Positions 35,905-45,222 of a stretch of 64,000 nucleotides of DNA are shown piece by piece. A model generated the notes under the pieces. The model was not told the origin of the DNA, made no database searches, and was given only the letters and a program-made list of their open reading frames with translations. This stretch comes from Bacteroidota bacterium. Its GTDB lineage: Bacteria > Bacteroidota > Bacteroidia > Chitinophagales > Chitinophagaceae. Position 1 is the stretch's first letter. Every line of letters begins with the position of its first letter. The DNA lies in contig JAFDXI010000102.1 in NCBI GenBank assembly GCA_018268035.1, positions 62,001 to 126,000 of the forward strand, written 5' to 3'. The position numbers and the translations under genes are program-made.

Positions 35905-38900
35905 TTACCTGTTTATCACCAGTTTGAGATCTGCTGACTGGCGGTTATCTGCATCACTAACAACCCGCACCATATACACCCCGGCAGTCCAGGCATTGCC
36001 CTGTGGTAAACTATATGAAGCTTTATTACCAGCATGCTGAACCTGCTTCACAGCAAGTTTTTCTCCTTTTGAACTATACACTATGATTTCATAATTTCCT
36101 TTTGCTACATTATCAAACAGCAGCAATGCATTTTTAGCAGAAGTTACAGGATTAGGTGAGATGCTGATTTTACCTTTTAGTATTTCGGATGTTATACCTA
36201 TCGTATTTGGATCTTCCTGATTGGCAGCTTTTGAAACAGCAACAGGAATAGTTGGAAGTTGTTTGTTGAACACAATTATAAACCTGTCGCGGTAACTTAT
36301 GGTATCATCTGTAGAAGCAAAATTATACAAGAGTGTATCATATAAATTAATCTCTGTCTGCGTACCAAGATATTTATCTATCAGCCACGCCCTCATTGGC
36401 TTCGGACCAGGCAGGTCTTGTGTAAATATCTGTAATGTATAAGAATGTTCTTTATACAAATACATTTTATAAAATAATGTATCTGTCAGTTGCGGCATTG
36501 GCCTGAATTCAATGGCAAGAAATTTATTATCCCTGTACAAAGCCATACTCTCATCCATGTTCCACATCTTAGTTGCATCCCTGTCATCAATAGCTGCTGA
36601 ATAATTCTTACCAAATGCTGTAGCAACGCCATCTACAATTGCGGATGCACTATCATTATTGGATAAAAGATTAACGTATAAAACACGTGGTTCCTGTGTC
36701 TTTTTGACAAACGATTTAGGGCCAAAAATTCCTGATTCAGAAGCCGGGATTTTGTCATTCTGTTTAAAATTTATACTTGCAGAAGTCTGACCTGTTGCCA
36801 TCTGTACAAAAAATGCTTCCCCGCTTCGTATAATAAGATCTTGGGGATAAGAGGAAGTATCCGGAGCCCAAACTCCACCAGAATAAGTAACATAAGCGCC
36901 CACATTATAACCACTCGGTCCATTGGAGTTTGGATTCCAGAACCAGGCCTTTTGTGAAACTATACCAGGAGATCTGAAATTAGTTAACACAGTAGAAATG
37001 TCAACAGAGGCAGCAAAAGGATTTCCCACAAAAATCATATCACCAGGTGTTCCTGTATAGCTTCGTGTAACGGGGCCATTTTTGTTTAATCCCGTTGAGC
37101 CCGGTTCATTCAAAAACCCTTTCACTCTTAAAACAGTACTATCCGGAACAGCAGATGTGGCATACTGGATACAGATTTGCCTGTCACCCCTGACAAAAAC
37201 ACAATAAGCCGGGTAATTCAGGATGGAAATATTTGTTCCTGAAGGTGCAGCCCAGTCATTATTACCCCAGTATTTTAATGAAGGGTTGTTGGTGGTATTC
37301 CAGTCATACCCATTCATTGGTGGTTGAGTGTTGGTAATAAACATGCCATAATGTTCTAAGCCTGGTGGTACAGGTACGGGACAGCTTCCGGGTTGTGTTA
37401 GATTCACTTGCCCTTCCTGCCATGCATCGCTGATGGTCTGAGTGGTACTGTACATGGGTGTAGTTAAAAACCTCCATGCACGACGGGCAGGAATAAACCT
37501 TTCAACAACAAACCTGCCCGTACCTGAAAGATTAAATCCTGCAGAATTATCATTTATTTTATCAATAAATGCAGTGCCAGTGGAATAACTTTTTAGTGTG
37601 ATATCATTGTTCCCTAATTCCAATGTTCCAAGGCTGTCTTTCAGATCCCCTCTGATACTGATGGGTGCATTTAAAATTACATTGCTGCTGCCTGCAGGAG
37701 GTGTGCCACTATTCCCTATAGTAAGGTTATTCATTTCAGCAATGGTGCCAGGGCCTGGGAAATTTTGTGCAACTCCGTTTTTAATGCCATCAAAGTTGAG
37801 TGTACCGTTGTTTGTAAAGGTCGCACCTGCATCAGTAAAAAGATCACGTTTTATTTCCAGCAACCCACCATCATCAATTGTTACATTTGCATTAGGTTCA
37901 ATGGTAAGGTATTTTGATTTAGCATTGGTATTAACTTTCATCTTAATTAAAGGGTAAATTGTACCCGGACTGAGATCCGGGATTGTAACACGGTCATTAG
38001 GTTGTGGCACCTGATTACCACACCAGTTAGCGGCAGTAAACCAATCATTGGTGCCGGCGCCGGCAGTCCATCTTTTATCATCTATGTTTACAGTGATATC
38101 ATCACTGACAGTGCAACCATTGCTGAGATTTAGTGTAGCCTCAAATTGTAATGGTGTACCATCATCTACTTGTGCGTCTGTAGGGAATAAATATATATTT
38201 TGGGTAGAGCCGCCGTTATATGCCATCCCTGCCGTATCTGCAATTATGTTGGTGGTATATAAACAACTGTGTTGAGGATCTACAAAACCACCTACCTGTG
38301 TCCATGTATAAGCGCTGGTTGCTGGGTGATCGCCATAAAGTACTATACTGTCAATTGCTACTCCATTTGTCCAGGTAGCACCAAAAACGAATCTAACCTG
38401 CACATTGGATTGATTTAAATATGTGCCTGGATTTAAAACATAATTATATGATTTAAAATCAGAAGCCTCACCCTGATCAGCAATAAATTTATCAATTGTA
38501 TTCCAGGTAGTTCCATTTATTGAAGCCTGAACTGTTACCGTATCCAATTCAGATTCAACATTGTCTGCTAAGTAATGATCAAAAAATAGTTTAAAGGCTA
38601 AATTCAAACTGGTATAACCAGTAGTGTTGTGAGGTTGAGAAGTTAAAAATGTATGATAAGTTCGATAATTCCATGGATCAATTTCCATATAACTGGTATC
38701 AGATAAAGCAAATGCAAAATTATTGCTACCAAAACCTGATGATATTGCAGGTCTCCATACTGCTGATGTTACCGGCACATAAACACTATTTTCAATATGC
38801 CATGGCATAGAACCCGTAACATTGCCATTGGGACTAATATTATTTGTAACAGTAAATTCACCCAATGTACCATCTTCAAAACCTTCATTGATCAGATATG

Positions 38901-40473
38901 CAGTTTCAGAACTGGAAGTTCCTTTTACACTCAGGTTATCACCATTACAAATATAGGATGGGTCAGGTTGGTCGAAACTAATGGTAGGCACAGTAGGCTT
39001 AAAAGCTATGGCTGGCACCCGAATCTGGCTCTCACAGGGAGCATTGGAAGTATTAAGCCCTGTAGCAGAAACCCAGTATGTTGTTGTTGAACTTAGTGAT
39101 GGTGTTGTAAATGTGTTACCGGTACCTAATGAAGAACCTCCATATTGGGAAGAATACCAGTTAAAACCTGTTGCCTGAGCATTTCCAGTAGCTGATAAAG
39201 TAAAAGCAGCGGGTGCAGATGAACAAACCGTATCATTTTTTGTAGAAATTATACCTGCATTGCATCGGGCAATTACAGTGAAGATATAGTCTTCAGCCTG
39301 ACCATTTGCTAAATTATTACATGGTAGGATATCGCTGTTATTATATCCATCAATAGGACCAAACACCGTTTCATAGTCTGCAGTTCTGATCCTAATTCTG
39401 TAATCTCCCGGTGGAGTTGATAAAGGTATTTGAAAGCCAAAGCTTGTAGAAACCGTGTAGGTCCCATTTGTATTATAAACTTCTTCACCTGCGTCATTAA
39501 AATCGCCATCCTGGTTCCAATCAACCCAGGCATTCCAAAGAGTTGAAGATGTATTTGCAAAAACATTGAGGTTTACTGCTTCTCCTTGTTCCTGGCTGGC
39601 ATGGGGTGTAAGACCTGTAAAATCCTGGTATGCACTTGTATTTGCATTTCCTGAGTTGTTAGTTGCATCAGTAACCATCCCTACAAATTGAACAAGAGTT
39701 ATAATGTTTTCATCGTCATTATAATCATGTGTGGGTGTGCAAGCCCAAGATGCAGGAGGAGTCCAGGTAAATTTTGTTCCTGAAGCTGGCAAGGCATCAC
39801 TTCTTGTTTGTACACCAGTACTGTTTTGATTCCCAATATTTGTCACATTATTGAGCCATGATGTATTTGTTGGGAGACCTAAATCATTAAAATCTTTATT
39901 TGTTGTTCCCCTCAAGCCAATTTGTGCTAAGTAGTTATAGTCGTAGTTCGAAGCGCTACAACTTCCATAAATAATATCAATTGCATTTGTTGTTTCATTT
40001 AGCCTTATTTGAAAATTCCATTTACCTGATGCGCTATAGCGATAAGCATTTTTCCATTGTATAACAAATACCCTATTTGGTGCAGAATTTAATGTTTTAT
40101 AACTAATAATATTTCCACCTGAGCCTCCATTTGAATATAAATCCATCCCCAGGGCAGAGATAGAGCCATCATAATTTTCGGTACTTAATATTGGATAATA
40201 AGTAGTGGTTGCAGGCGCTGTATTTCCAAATGTGATGAAACCATTAGTACTTACCCGGCAACTTGTATAATTCGCATCACCAAAATTAAAGGTGAAAGGT
40301 ATTGTAATTGGTCCTGAAACACCATCATCCCATGATGGTGTAAATATTGTAGTGGGTGACGTTAAAGCAATATATGAGCTTGCACTTTGTGAAAAAGTAT
40401 AATTGGCTATTTGCCCAATTCCATCTATTCCAGTAAAAATTGATAATACAACAACAGTAAAAATCTTCTTCAT
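35905..40473 (-). CDS. giant T9SS type A cargo protein with GEVED and Ig-like domains
   Basis: This is a 1522-aa exported protein. A signal peptide of 20 residues is followed by an N-terminal beta-rich domain (FTFNFGDANYTSC, WKNAYRYSASGKWNFQIRL). A GEVED-like domain spans about residues 280-385 (WVDWNQDGDFNDAGEEVY), an Ig-like domain 405-480 (CSSAPAAFTLSATG ... TTTYWVSATG), and a MAM-like jelly roll 520-700. The block from residue 990 on (VVERFIPARRAWRFLTTPM) is shared with the adjacent paralogue. A type A sorting domain (ISPNPVTSAKNALLLFDN ... GVYMVRVVS) closes the protein. It is a probable surface adhesin or matrix protein. Confidence 0.88.
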   Translation of the reverse strand: MKKIFTVVVLSIFTGIDGIGQIANYTFSQSASSYIALTSPTTIFTPSWDDGVSGPITIPFTFNFGDANYTSCRVSTNGFITFGNTAPATTTYYPILSTENYDGSISALGMDLYSNGGSGGNIISYKTLNSAPNRVFVIQWKNAYRYSASGKWNFQIRLNETTNAIDIIYGSCSASNYDYNYLAQIGLRGTTNKDFNDLGLPTNTSWLNNVTNIGNQNSTGVQTRSDALPASGTKFTWTPPASWACTPTHDYNDDENIITLVQFVGMVTDATNNSGNANTSAYQDFTGLTPHASQEQGEAVNLNVFANTSSTLWNAWVDWNQDGDFNDAGEEVYNTNGTYTVSTSFGFQIPLSTPPGDYRIRIRTADYETVFGPIDGYNNSDILPCNNLANGQAEDYIFTVIARCNAGIISTKNDTVCSSAPAAFTLSATGNAQATGFNWYSSQYGGSSLGTGNTFTTPSLSSTTTYWVSATGLNTSNAPCESQIRVPAIAFKPTVPTISFDQPDPSYICNGDNLSVKGTSSSETAYLINEGFEDGTLGEFTVTNNISPNGNVTGSMPWHIENSVYVPVTSAVWRPAISSGFGSNNFAFALSDTSYMEIDPWNYRTYHTFLTSQPHNTTGYTSLNLAFKLFFDHYLADNVESELDTVTVQASINGTTWNTIDKFIADQGEASDFKSYNYVLNPGTYLNQSNVQVRFVFGATWTNGVAIDSIVLYGDHPATSAYTWTQVGGFVDPQHSCLYTTNIIADTAGMAYNGGSTQNIYLFPTDAQVDDGTPLQFEATLNLSNGCTVSDDITVNIDDKRWTAGAGTNDWFTAANWCGNQVPQPNDRVTIPDLSPGTIYPLIKMKVNTNAKSKYLTIEPNANVTIDDGGLLEIKRDLFTDAGATFTNNGTLNFDGIKNGVAQNFPGPGTIAEMNNLTIGNSGTPPAGSSNVILNAPISIRGDLKDSLGTLELGNNDITLKSYSTGTAFIDKINDNSAGFNLSGTGRFVVERFIPARRAWRFLTTPMYSTTQTISDAWQEGQVNLTQPGSCPVPVPPGLEHYGMFITNTQPPMNGYDWNTTNNPSLKYWGNNDWAAPSGTNISILNYPAYCVFVRGDRQICIQYATSAVPDSTVLRVKGFLNEPGSTGLNKNGPVTRSYTGTPGDMIFVGNPFAASVDISTVLTNFRSPGIVSQKAWFWNPNSNGPSGYNVGAYVTYSGGVWAPDTSSYPQDLIIRSGEAFFVQMATGQTSASINFKQNDKIPASESGIFGPKSFVKKTQEPRVLYVNLLSNNDSASAIVDGVATAFGKNYSAAIDDRDATKMWNMDESMALYRDNKFLAIEFRPMPQLTDTLFYKMYLYKEHSYTLQIFTQDLPGPKPMRAWLIDKYLGTQTEINLYDTLLYNFASTDDTISYRDRFIIVFNKQLPTIPVAVSKAANQEDPNTIGITSEILKGKISISPNPVTSAKNALLLFDNVAKGNYEIIVYSSKGEKLAVKQVQHAGNKASYSLPQGNAWTAGVYMVRVVSDADNRQSADLKLVINR

Positions 40474-40934
40474 AGCGTTACTTAGTTTTCATATTAATAA
40501 AAGCAACCTATTTACTAATTCCAGGAGACCTAACCGCCATTAATAAACATTAAATCCTTATAATTTTAATTTTCAAAAGTCAATCAGGTGTGGGATTAAG
40601 CAGAACGAACCTACTGTTTTTTTCCATTATTTCAAAGAAAATATTTCTGAAACACTTACTGGTATTGGTTTTCATATTATTAATTTGAAAAATGAAGCCA
40701 TTGTCTATTATGTTGTTTTTCTTTTCAAAATGGTTTTTGCCATTCAATTTTTTGAATGCTTATCTGAAATCTGAAACACAGTTGAAACCGATATTATATC
40801 CGGCGCAGAAAATATTTACACCCTGCAACATCAATGTCTTTGACTGTTGTTGTCGGCATTGATTTTTTTCAATACCGCTTTTATACAACCATTAAATTAG
40901 ACAAAATAAAAACCCCTCGAAAAGAGGGGTTTTG
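40474..40934. other. 461-bp intergenic region
   Basis: Between the 1522-aa cargo gene and tRNA-Leu. It contains the tRNA terminator at its right end and a 56-codon plus-strand ORF (40692-40862) that I do not accept as a gene. I see no clear promoter consensus. Confidence 0.5.
40911..40934. terminator. intrinsic terminator of tRNA-Leu
   Basis: AACCCCTC (40911-40918), loop GAAAA, GAGGGGTT (40924-40931), with A and T runs on both sides. It begins one base beyond the tRNA 3' end on the minus strand. Confidence 0.8.
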
Positions 40935-41016
40935 TGCCCGGGACTGGATTCGAACCAGCACACCTCGCGGCGCCGCCACCTGAAGACGGTGCGTCTACCA
41001 ATTTCGCCACCCGGGC
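40935..41016 (-). tRNA. tRNA-Leu (CAG anticodon)
   Basis: This is an 82-nt class II tRNA on the minus strand. It has acceptor stem GCCCGGG/CCCGGGC, D arm GGCGAAATTGGTAGACGC, anticodon stem CCGTC/GGCGG with loop TTCAGGT (anticodon CAG, plus 40980-40982), a long variable arm GCGCCGCGAGGTGT, and T loop GGTTCGAATCC. CCA is not encoded. Confidence 0.93.
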
Positions 41017-41054
41017 ATTAATAAAAGAACAAGCGGCGGCAAATATAATAGCAT

Positions 41055-42032
41055 TTATACAACCATCAAACTACAACCTCTTATATCGCTTCCATCCAAC
41101 CTTCCCGATACTGAAAAACTACCGTCTTCAAACACTTCTCCCACATCATCAGTAGCAATAAAACTGCAACTGTTGATATTGGCAAGGTCAATCACATTCA
41201 AAGCACCCTTGCCTTTTTGTTTTACCAGCAATGGGTCATCTTCATCCCTCACCATCACCTTCATCCAGGGTGGGCAAAAAAATTTGCCTCCATCTTTTGA
41301 ATATGCCTGTGATAATAATTCCGTCATGCCATATTCAGAATGAACCTGCTTTAATCCAAATTGTGTTTGTAAAATTTCATGCACTTCCTGCCTGGTTATT
41401 TCTTTTCTTCTTCCCTTCATCCCTCCTGTTTCCATCACAATTGTAGATGAAAGTTGTATAGGATAGCATTCTGCAAAATCAAGCAGGGCATAAGTAACAC
41501 CAATGAGTAAAGTTTTTTGATGTTGTTGCTCCAACTTATTTAATACACCAGTTAATTTTTCATATTCATCCAAGTAAAAACCGCTGGATTCATGGCTGCT
41601 TATCCTGATTAATTCATTTACCATTTTTATGAGTGATGAATTTTTTTGCTGCAGGTATGATGGCAATAAACCAATAATGCACCATTTTTTTATATCACCA
41701 TAAAACATCTCAAAACCTTTTATAAAACTCTGCACATACAATTGTACATCTTTTACATAATGCCTGCTCTTGCTGGTTTGTGTGGTACCACTGCTTTCAA
41801 ATATCAAATCATATTCCCGGTTGCCGGTGATAATAGTATGGCTTTTAAAGAATGAAATCGGGAGAAAAGGGATTTGTGAAGCCTGTTCAATATCCCCGGG
41901 ATTTTTTTTCACTAAATCACACCAGTCTTTATAAACTGCATTATTGGAATACTGGTTAAGGAATATCTCAACTGCCAGGTTAGTAAAAGCTGTACCTGCG
42001 GCGAAATTTTTTTTTGTAAACCCTGGAGCCAC
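41055..42032 (-). CDS. LuxE/PaaK-like acyl-activating protein
   Basis: This 325-aa protein resembles the acyl-protein synthetase LuxE group of the adenylate-forming superfamily. It has DLIFESSGTTQTSKSRHY near residue 75 (nucleotide-binding SSGTT loop), METGGMKGRRKE near 202, HSEYGMTELLSQ near 235 (the YGMTE motif) and FIATDDVGEVF plus GSFSVSGRLDGSDIRG near the C-terminus. Such enzymes activate a carboxylic acid with ATP and transfer the acyl group to a thiol. LuxE itself works with the LuxC reductase, but no luxC-like gene is present, so the substrate is unknown. The start is GTG at 42032; the next upstream in-frame codons reach a TAG without another start. Confidence 0.78.
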   Translation of the reverse strand: MAPGFTKKNFAAGTAFTNLAVEIFLNQYSNNAVYKDWCDLVKKNPGDIEQASQIPFLPISFFKSHTIITGNREYDLIFESSGTTQTSKSRHYVKDVQLYVQSFIKGFEMFYGDIKKWCIIGLLPSYLQQKNSSLIKMVNELIRISSHESSGFYLDEYEKLTGVLNKLEQQHQKTLLIGVTYALLDFAECYPIQLSSTIVMETGGMKGRRKEITRQEVHEILQTQFGLKQVHSEYGMTELLSQAYSKDGGKFFCPPWMKVMVRDEDDPLLVKQKGKGALNVIDLANINSCSFIATDDVGEVFEDGSFSVSGRLDGSDIRGCSLMVV

Positions 42033-42320
42033 TAATAATTTTTTTTTGTAATGAACTATATCAGTTGCAAAAAATTTCTATTTTCTAATCCCTGTACAAA
42101 ACAATGAAATCTGCAGGATAAACTTCTAAATGATTTGGATAATGTTTTTGAATTTGATGAATACCATCTACTATGAAACGGTTTTGTATTTAAGTTGTAA
42201 ACTCTACCTGAAAATATTTTGTTATTTATAGCGGTGCTACAAACCCATCAAAATTTTTTTCATTGTTAACCGTTGTATATTTACCCATTCAATTTTAAAA
42301 GGGTTTAAACCACAAAAGAA

Positions 42321-42788
42321 ATGAAGATTAAATTACCAATAATAGTCCTGATCATGCTTGGTTTTGTCACCTGCACAAAGGATGTTTATAATACAAGTCC
42401 TACCCTGAAGTTTGAAAGTGTGAATGCCACAGTGTTTCCTCAACAGACTACTGTAATATTTAATTTAACCTGTACTGATAAAGAAGGTGATGTAGTGGAT
42501 ACTATCTGGATACAAAGGATATCAAAAGTTGCTGCCTGCAGCCCGATGGTTTCAGGTATTGATAGCTTCCCTATCCCAAATTTTCATCCCACAAAAAATG
42601 TAAGGGCAGATTTTCAGTTTACATACACTTACGCCGGCGCCTTTGCGCCTAACCTGATTGCCTGCTCAATTGGTAATTCAGAAAGCACAACAGATACCAG
42701 TTATTTTCGATTCTGGATGCATGATAAAGCACAGCATGTGAGCGATACAGTGCAATCACCAGACCTGGTTTTTCTCAAACAACAATAA
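42321..42788 (+). CDS. putative outer-membrane lipoprotein
   Basis: This is a 155-aa protein with an N-terminal lipoprotein signal: MKIKLPIIVLIMLGFVTC, in which Cys18 would be lipidated after processing at the GFVTC box. The mature part is a single beta-sandwich-like domain (LKFESVNATVFPQQTTVIF, TDKEGDVVDTIWIQRI, DSFPIPNF, FRFWMHDKAQHVSDTV). The TDKEGDVVD motif is typical of small Bacteroidota lipoproteins of unknown function. It is isolated between two oppositely oriented genes. Confidence 0.78.
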   Translation: MKIKLPIIVLIMLGFVTCTKDVYNTSPTLKFESVNATVFPQQTTVIFNLTCTDKEGDVVDTIWIQRISKVAACSPMVSGIDSFPIPNFHPTKNVRADFQFTYTYAGAFAPNLIACSIGNSESTTDTSYFRFWMHDKAQHVSDTVQSPDLVFLKQQ

Positions 42789-42794
42789 AGAAAA

Positions 42795-43424
42795 TTATTT
42801 TTTTACAAAAGCAATTGCCTGGATAAACTGATGGTAAAACATTTGTTGTTTTACCAGTTCAAAATCCTGTTTAAAATAAGGCCGCATATCTATCAATTCC
42901 TGTGCTTCGATTTTTGTGGTGATGCGGAAAAATAAATACATCGTTTTCAGCAAAAACTGTTGCCATATTTTTTTATTTTCCTGGTGATTGATAAAGTCTG
43001 CATATAACCAAACTCCTTTTGGCAACAATATGTTATTTAATTTTTCAAACACCAGTTCAATTTTTTCTTTCCTGAAATTATCAAATAGGAATGGGGTAAA
43101 TACCACATCAAATTTTTCATGCGTATGATAATCTTCAATTGCTGTTTCAACAAATTCAACAATGATGCCCTGGTGTTTTCTTTTTTTAGCTAACCTGATC
43201 ATAGCAGCAGATTTTTCTACATACACCACTTTGATATTTTGAAGCTGTTGCTTTGCTATTGCTTCCAGTATCCATCCTGTTCCTCCACCAACCAATACAA
43301 TGTTGTCATTTGGTTTGATTAATGATAATAGGGATTCCTGTGCCTGCACAATTGCATTTTGGTAAATGATGCGGCTCAATGTATCATATACACCGGCAAT
43401 GTTGTTATAATCATTTGCCATCAT
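42795..43424 (-). CDS. class I SAM-dependent methyltransferase
   Basis: This 209-aa protein starts at the ATG that shares a base with the stop of the upstream UbiA-like gene (TAATG), giving N-terminus MMANDYNNIAGVYDTLSR. Motif I is IVLVGGGTGWILEAI near residue 43, motif II VVYVEKSAAMIRLAKKR near 68, and DVVFTPFLFDNF near 104 marks motif IV/V. The Rossmann fold and lack of a signal peptide place it in the cytoplasm. The coupling to a UbiA-like membrane protein suggests methylation of a lipid-linked or prenylated product; this is inferred from context only. Confidence 0.88.
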   Translation of the reverse strand: MMANDYNNIAGVYDTLSRIIYQNAIVQAQESLLSLIKPNDNIVLVGGGTGWILEAIAKQQLQNIKVVYVEKSAAMIRLAKKRKHQGIIVEFVETAIEDYHTHEKFDVVFTPFLFDNFRKEKIELVFEKLNNILLPKGVWLYADFINHQENKKIWQQFLLKTMYLFFRITTKIEAQELIDMRPYFKQDFELVKQQMFYHQFIQAIAFVKK

Positions 43425-44344
43425 TATATTTTTATAAAGTGCATACCTGCAATGCCACAAACCGCTTTAAAAAAAATCAACCCATCAATCACAATTAAAT
43501 AATACAGCAGTTTATGAGGCTTCTGCATGCTCCACGCAATCATCAGCAATAAAATAAATGGAACGAGGTTGAAAGCAGTATTTAAAATATTATTATGCCG
43601 GTAAGTTGTAAATGCTACCAATGATATTAAGCCGATAATGATTAAAGGTAACAAGATATAAAAGACAGTTTTTTTTAAACCAAACCTGACCACAAATGTT
43701 TTGAGCTGGCTGTTTGAATCATCTGCATAATCTTTAATATCAAAGATGATGGCATTAACAGTACAAAACATCCAGTTTTTGATAAATAACCAAATGAGCA
43801 GGACAGTCTCAAATGACAATGGCCCTTTTTCAATCTGCACAACTACCAGTGATAAAATGTTGGCACAACATGCCCACACAAATCCAATTACAAATGCTTT
43901 CAGCCAACCTGTATGCCTCAGGTTCAACTTAAAAAAAGAGCGTGGCAGCAAACCATAATATAAAATCCCTGCAACCAGGGTAACTGCAGTTTCAATCCAA
44001 AAAATGGCAGGTAATTTTTTAATTGAATATAGATGTTGAAAAAAGAACCAACAGCTTAGGATAGCACCAACTGAAAATAATATTCTTTGACTCCCGATAA
44101 TTTTTAAATGATGTTTCTGATACCATGACTTTCTTGGGTTTGATGCCGGGCCGGTATTCAGAGGGCCTGAATAAGCATAAGTGTAATAAAAAACCGTAGC
44201 ACAAAAAAGTATTGCATAGTATATTAAAGAATTTAAAGGCAATTGTAATTGAAGGTTGGATTCTATTGATAAAGCAATAGCAATAAAACCAATAAAATAG
44301 TTGCCAAAAAATGTTGCCTTAATAAAATTCTGGATGCGTTGCAC
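43424..44344 (-). CDS. UbiA-like membrane protein with partial active site
   Basis: This 306-aa polytopic protein has about eight to nine hydrophobic helices and similarity to UbiA prenyltransferases. The second aspartate motif is clear (DIKDYADDSNSQLKTFVVRFG), but the first (N/D-xxx-D-xxx-D in the loop after helix 2) is missing: that loop reads PASNPRKSWYQKHHLK. UbiA enzymes attach prenyl chains to aromatic acceptors with Mg2+ held by both motifs, so activity is uncertain. The start is GTG at 44344. The methyltransferase gene overlaps its stop. Confidence 0.72.
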   Translation of the reverse strand: MQRIQNFIKATFFGNYFIGFIAIALSIESNLQLQLPLNSLIYYAILFCATVFYYTYAYSGPLNTGPASNPRKSWYQKHHLKIIGSQRILFSVGAILSCWFFFQHLYSIKKLPAIFWIETAVTLVAGILYYGLLPRSFFKLNLRHTGWLKAFVIGFVWACCANILSLVVVQIEKGPLSFETVLLIWLFIKNWMFCTVNAIIFDIKDYADDSNSQLKTFVVRFGLKKTVFYILLPLIIIGLISLVAFTTYRHNNILNTAFNLVPFILLLMIAWSMQKPHKLLYYLIVIDGLIFFKAVCGIAGMHFIKI

Positions 44345-44437
44345 TGCTGCAATTTACGTTTCAACAGTAAATGAAAGTAATTTCTGTTGCACGATATAAA
44401 ATTATTCTTCTGTTGCTATGCAAAAATTCTATTAAAA

Positions 44438-44968
44438 CTAAAAATAGTGATTGAATCCAATTGAAAATACAGGACCAGATGCAACACCTGAACCATGTGA
44501 TGTATAAAAATCATAAAATATGCGTGGCTCAAGCGCTATATGATTATTTAATTTGATGATGTAACCTAAGCCGACTGAGTATTTATTTTCATAAGGATGA
44601 GTAGTACTGTTTTTTTCTTCTGAAGTGGTGCCGGATCTTAGCAACAGGTATTCATACGAACCCTCTGCATATAAGTAATGTAAAATATGATAACGTATAA
44701 AAGGCCCGCCACCAAACTGATTGGTTTTTGTTGTACCTGTCATGTTAAGCGCTGCTGTCAAATCAACACCGGCAGCAAAACCTTTGGCAAAATAATATCC
44801 AAACCTTGGGTTGGCTGAAAAATGGTAATTATGGGAGCTACTGTCTGTAGAGGAAATGAAATTTGCTTCCATACTGCCTCCTATAATATAATTTCCTTTG
44901 TTAAACTGTGCAGAAGCACAGGTATGTATGAATACAATGGCAACGAGCAGGGGCAATAATTTTTTCAT
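44438..44968 (-). CDS. small outer-membrane beta-barrel protein
   Basis: This is a 176-aa protein with a signal peptide (to about 20, ASAQ). The rest forms eight short amphipathic strands with aromatic girdle residues and ends in GFNHYF, a C-terminal phenylalanine typical of outer-membrane barrels (OmpA/OmpW-like size). It has no plug and no peptidoglycan-binding domain. It is not adjacent to a recognisable transport system. Confidence 0.75.
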   Translation of the reverse strand: MKKLLPLLVAIVFIHTCASAQFNKGNYIIGGSMEANFISSTDSSSHNYHFSANPRFGYYFAKGFAAGVDLTAALNMTGTTKTNQFGGGPFIRYHILHYLYAEGSYEYLLLRSGTTSEEKNSTTHPYENKYSVGLGYIIKLNNHIALEPRIFYDFYTSHGSGVASGPVFSIGFNHYF

Positions 44969-45222
44969 TCAATAATTTTTAATTTAACCTATTGCAACAG
45001 TGTTGCCTTTTTTTGAAATAAACTGTTGGAAACAGTTCTTCTGTTTTTAAAAAATTGCAAACAGTTTTTTGAAAACCATATACAAAAAATTACCGGGTAT
45101 AAAGATTATAGTATTTTAAAAAGGATTAAACTCATCATGTTAATGACAATTTAAAGCTGTTAAATTTGTATGAATCTTGTTTTATCAAACTAATTACATT
45201 TGCTCACCTGCAAAGAATATCA

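Noticed and set aside
40692..40862. A 56-codon plus-strand ORF with hydrophobic N-terminus and Cys-rich C-terminus
   Set aside because: No promoter consensus, no conserved motif and codon use like random AT-rich sequence; it lies opposite the promoter region of the 1522-aa gene.
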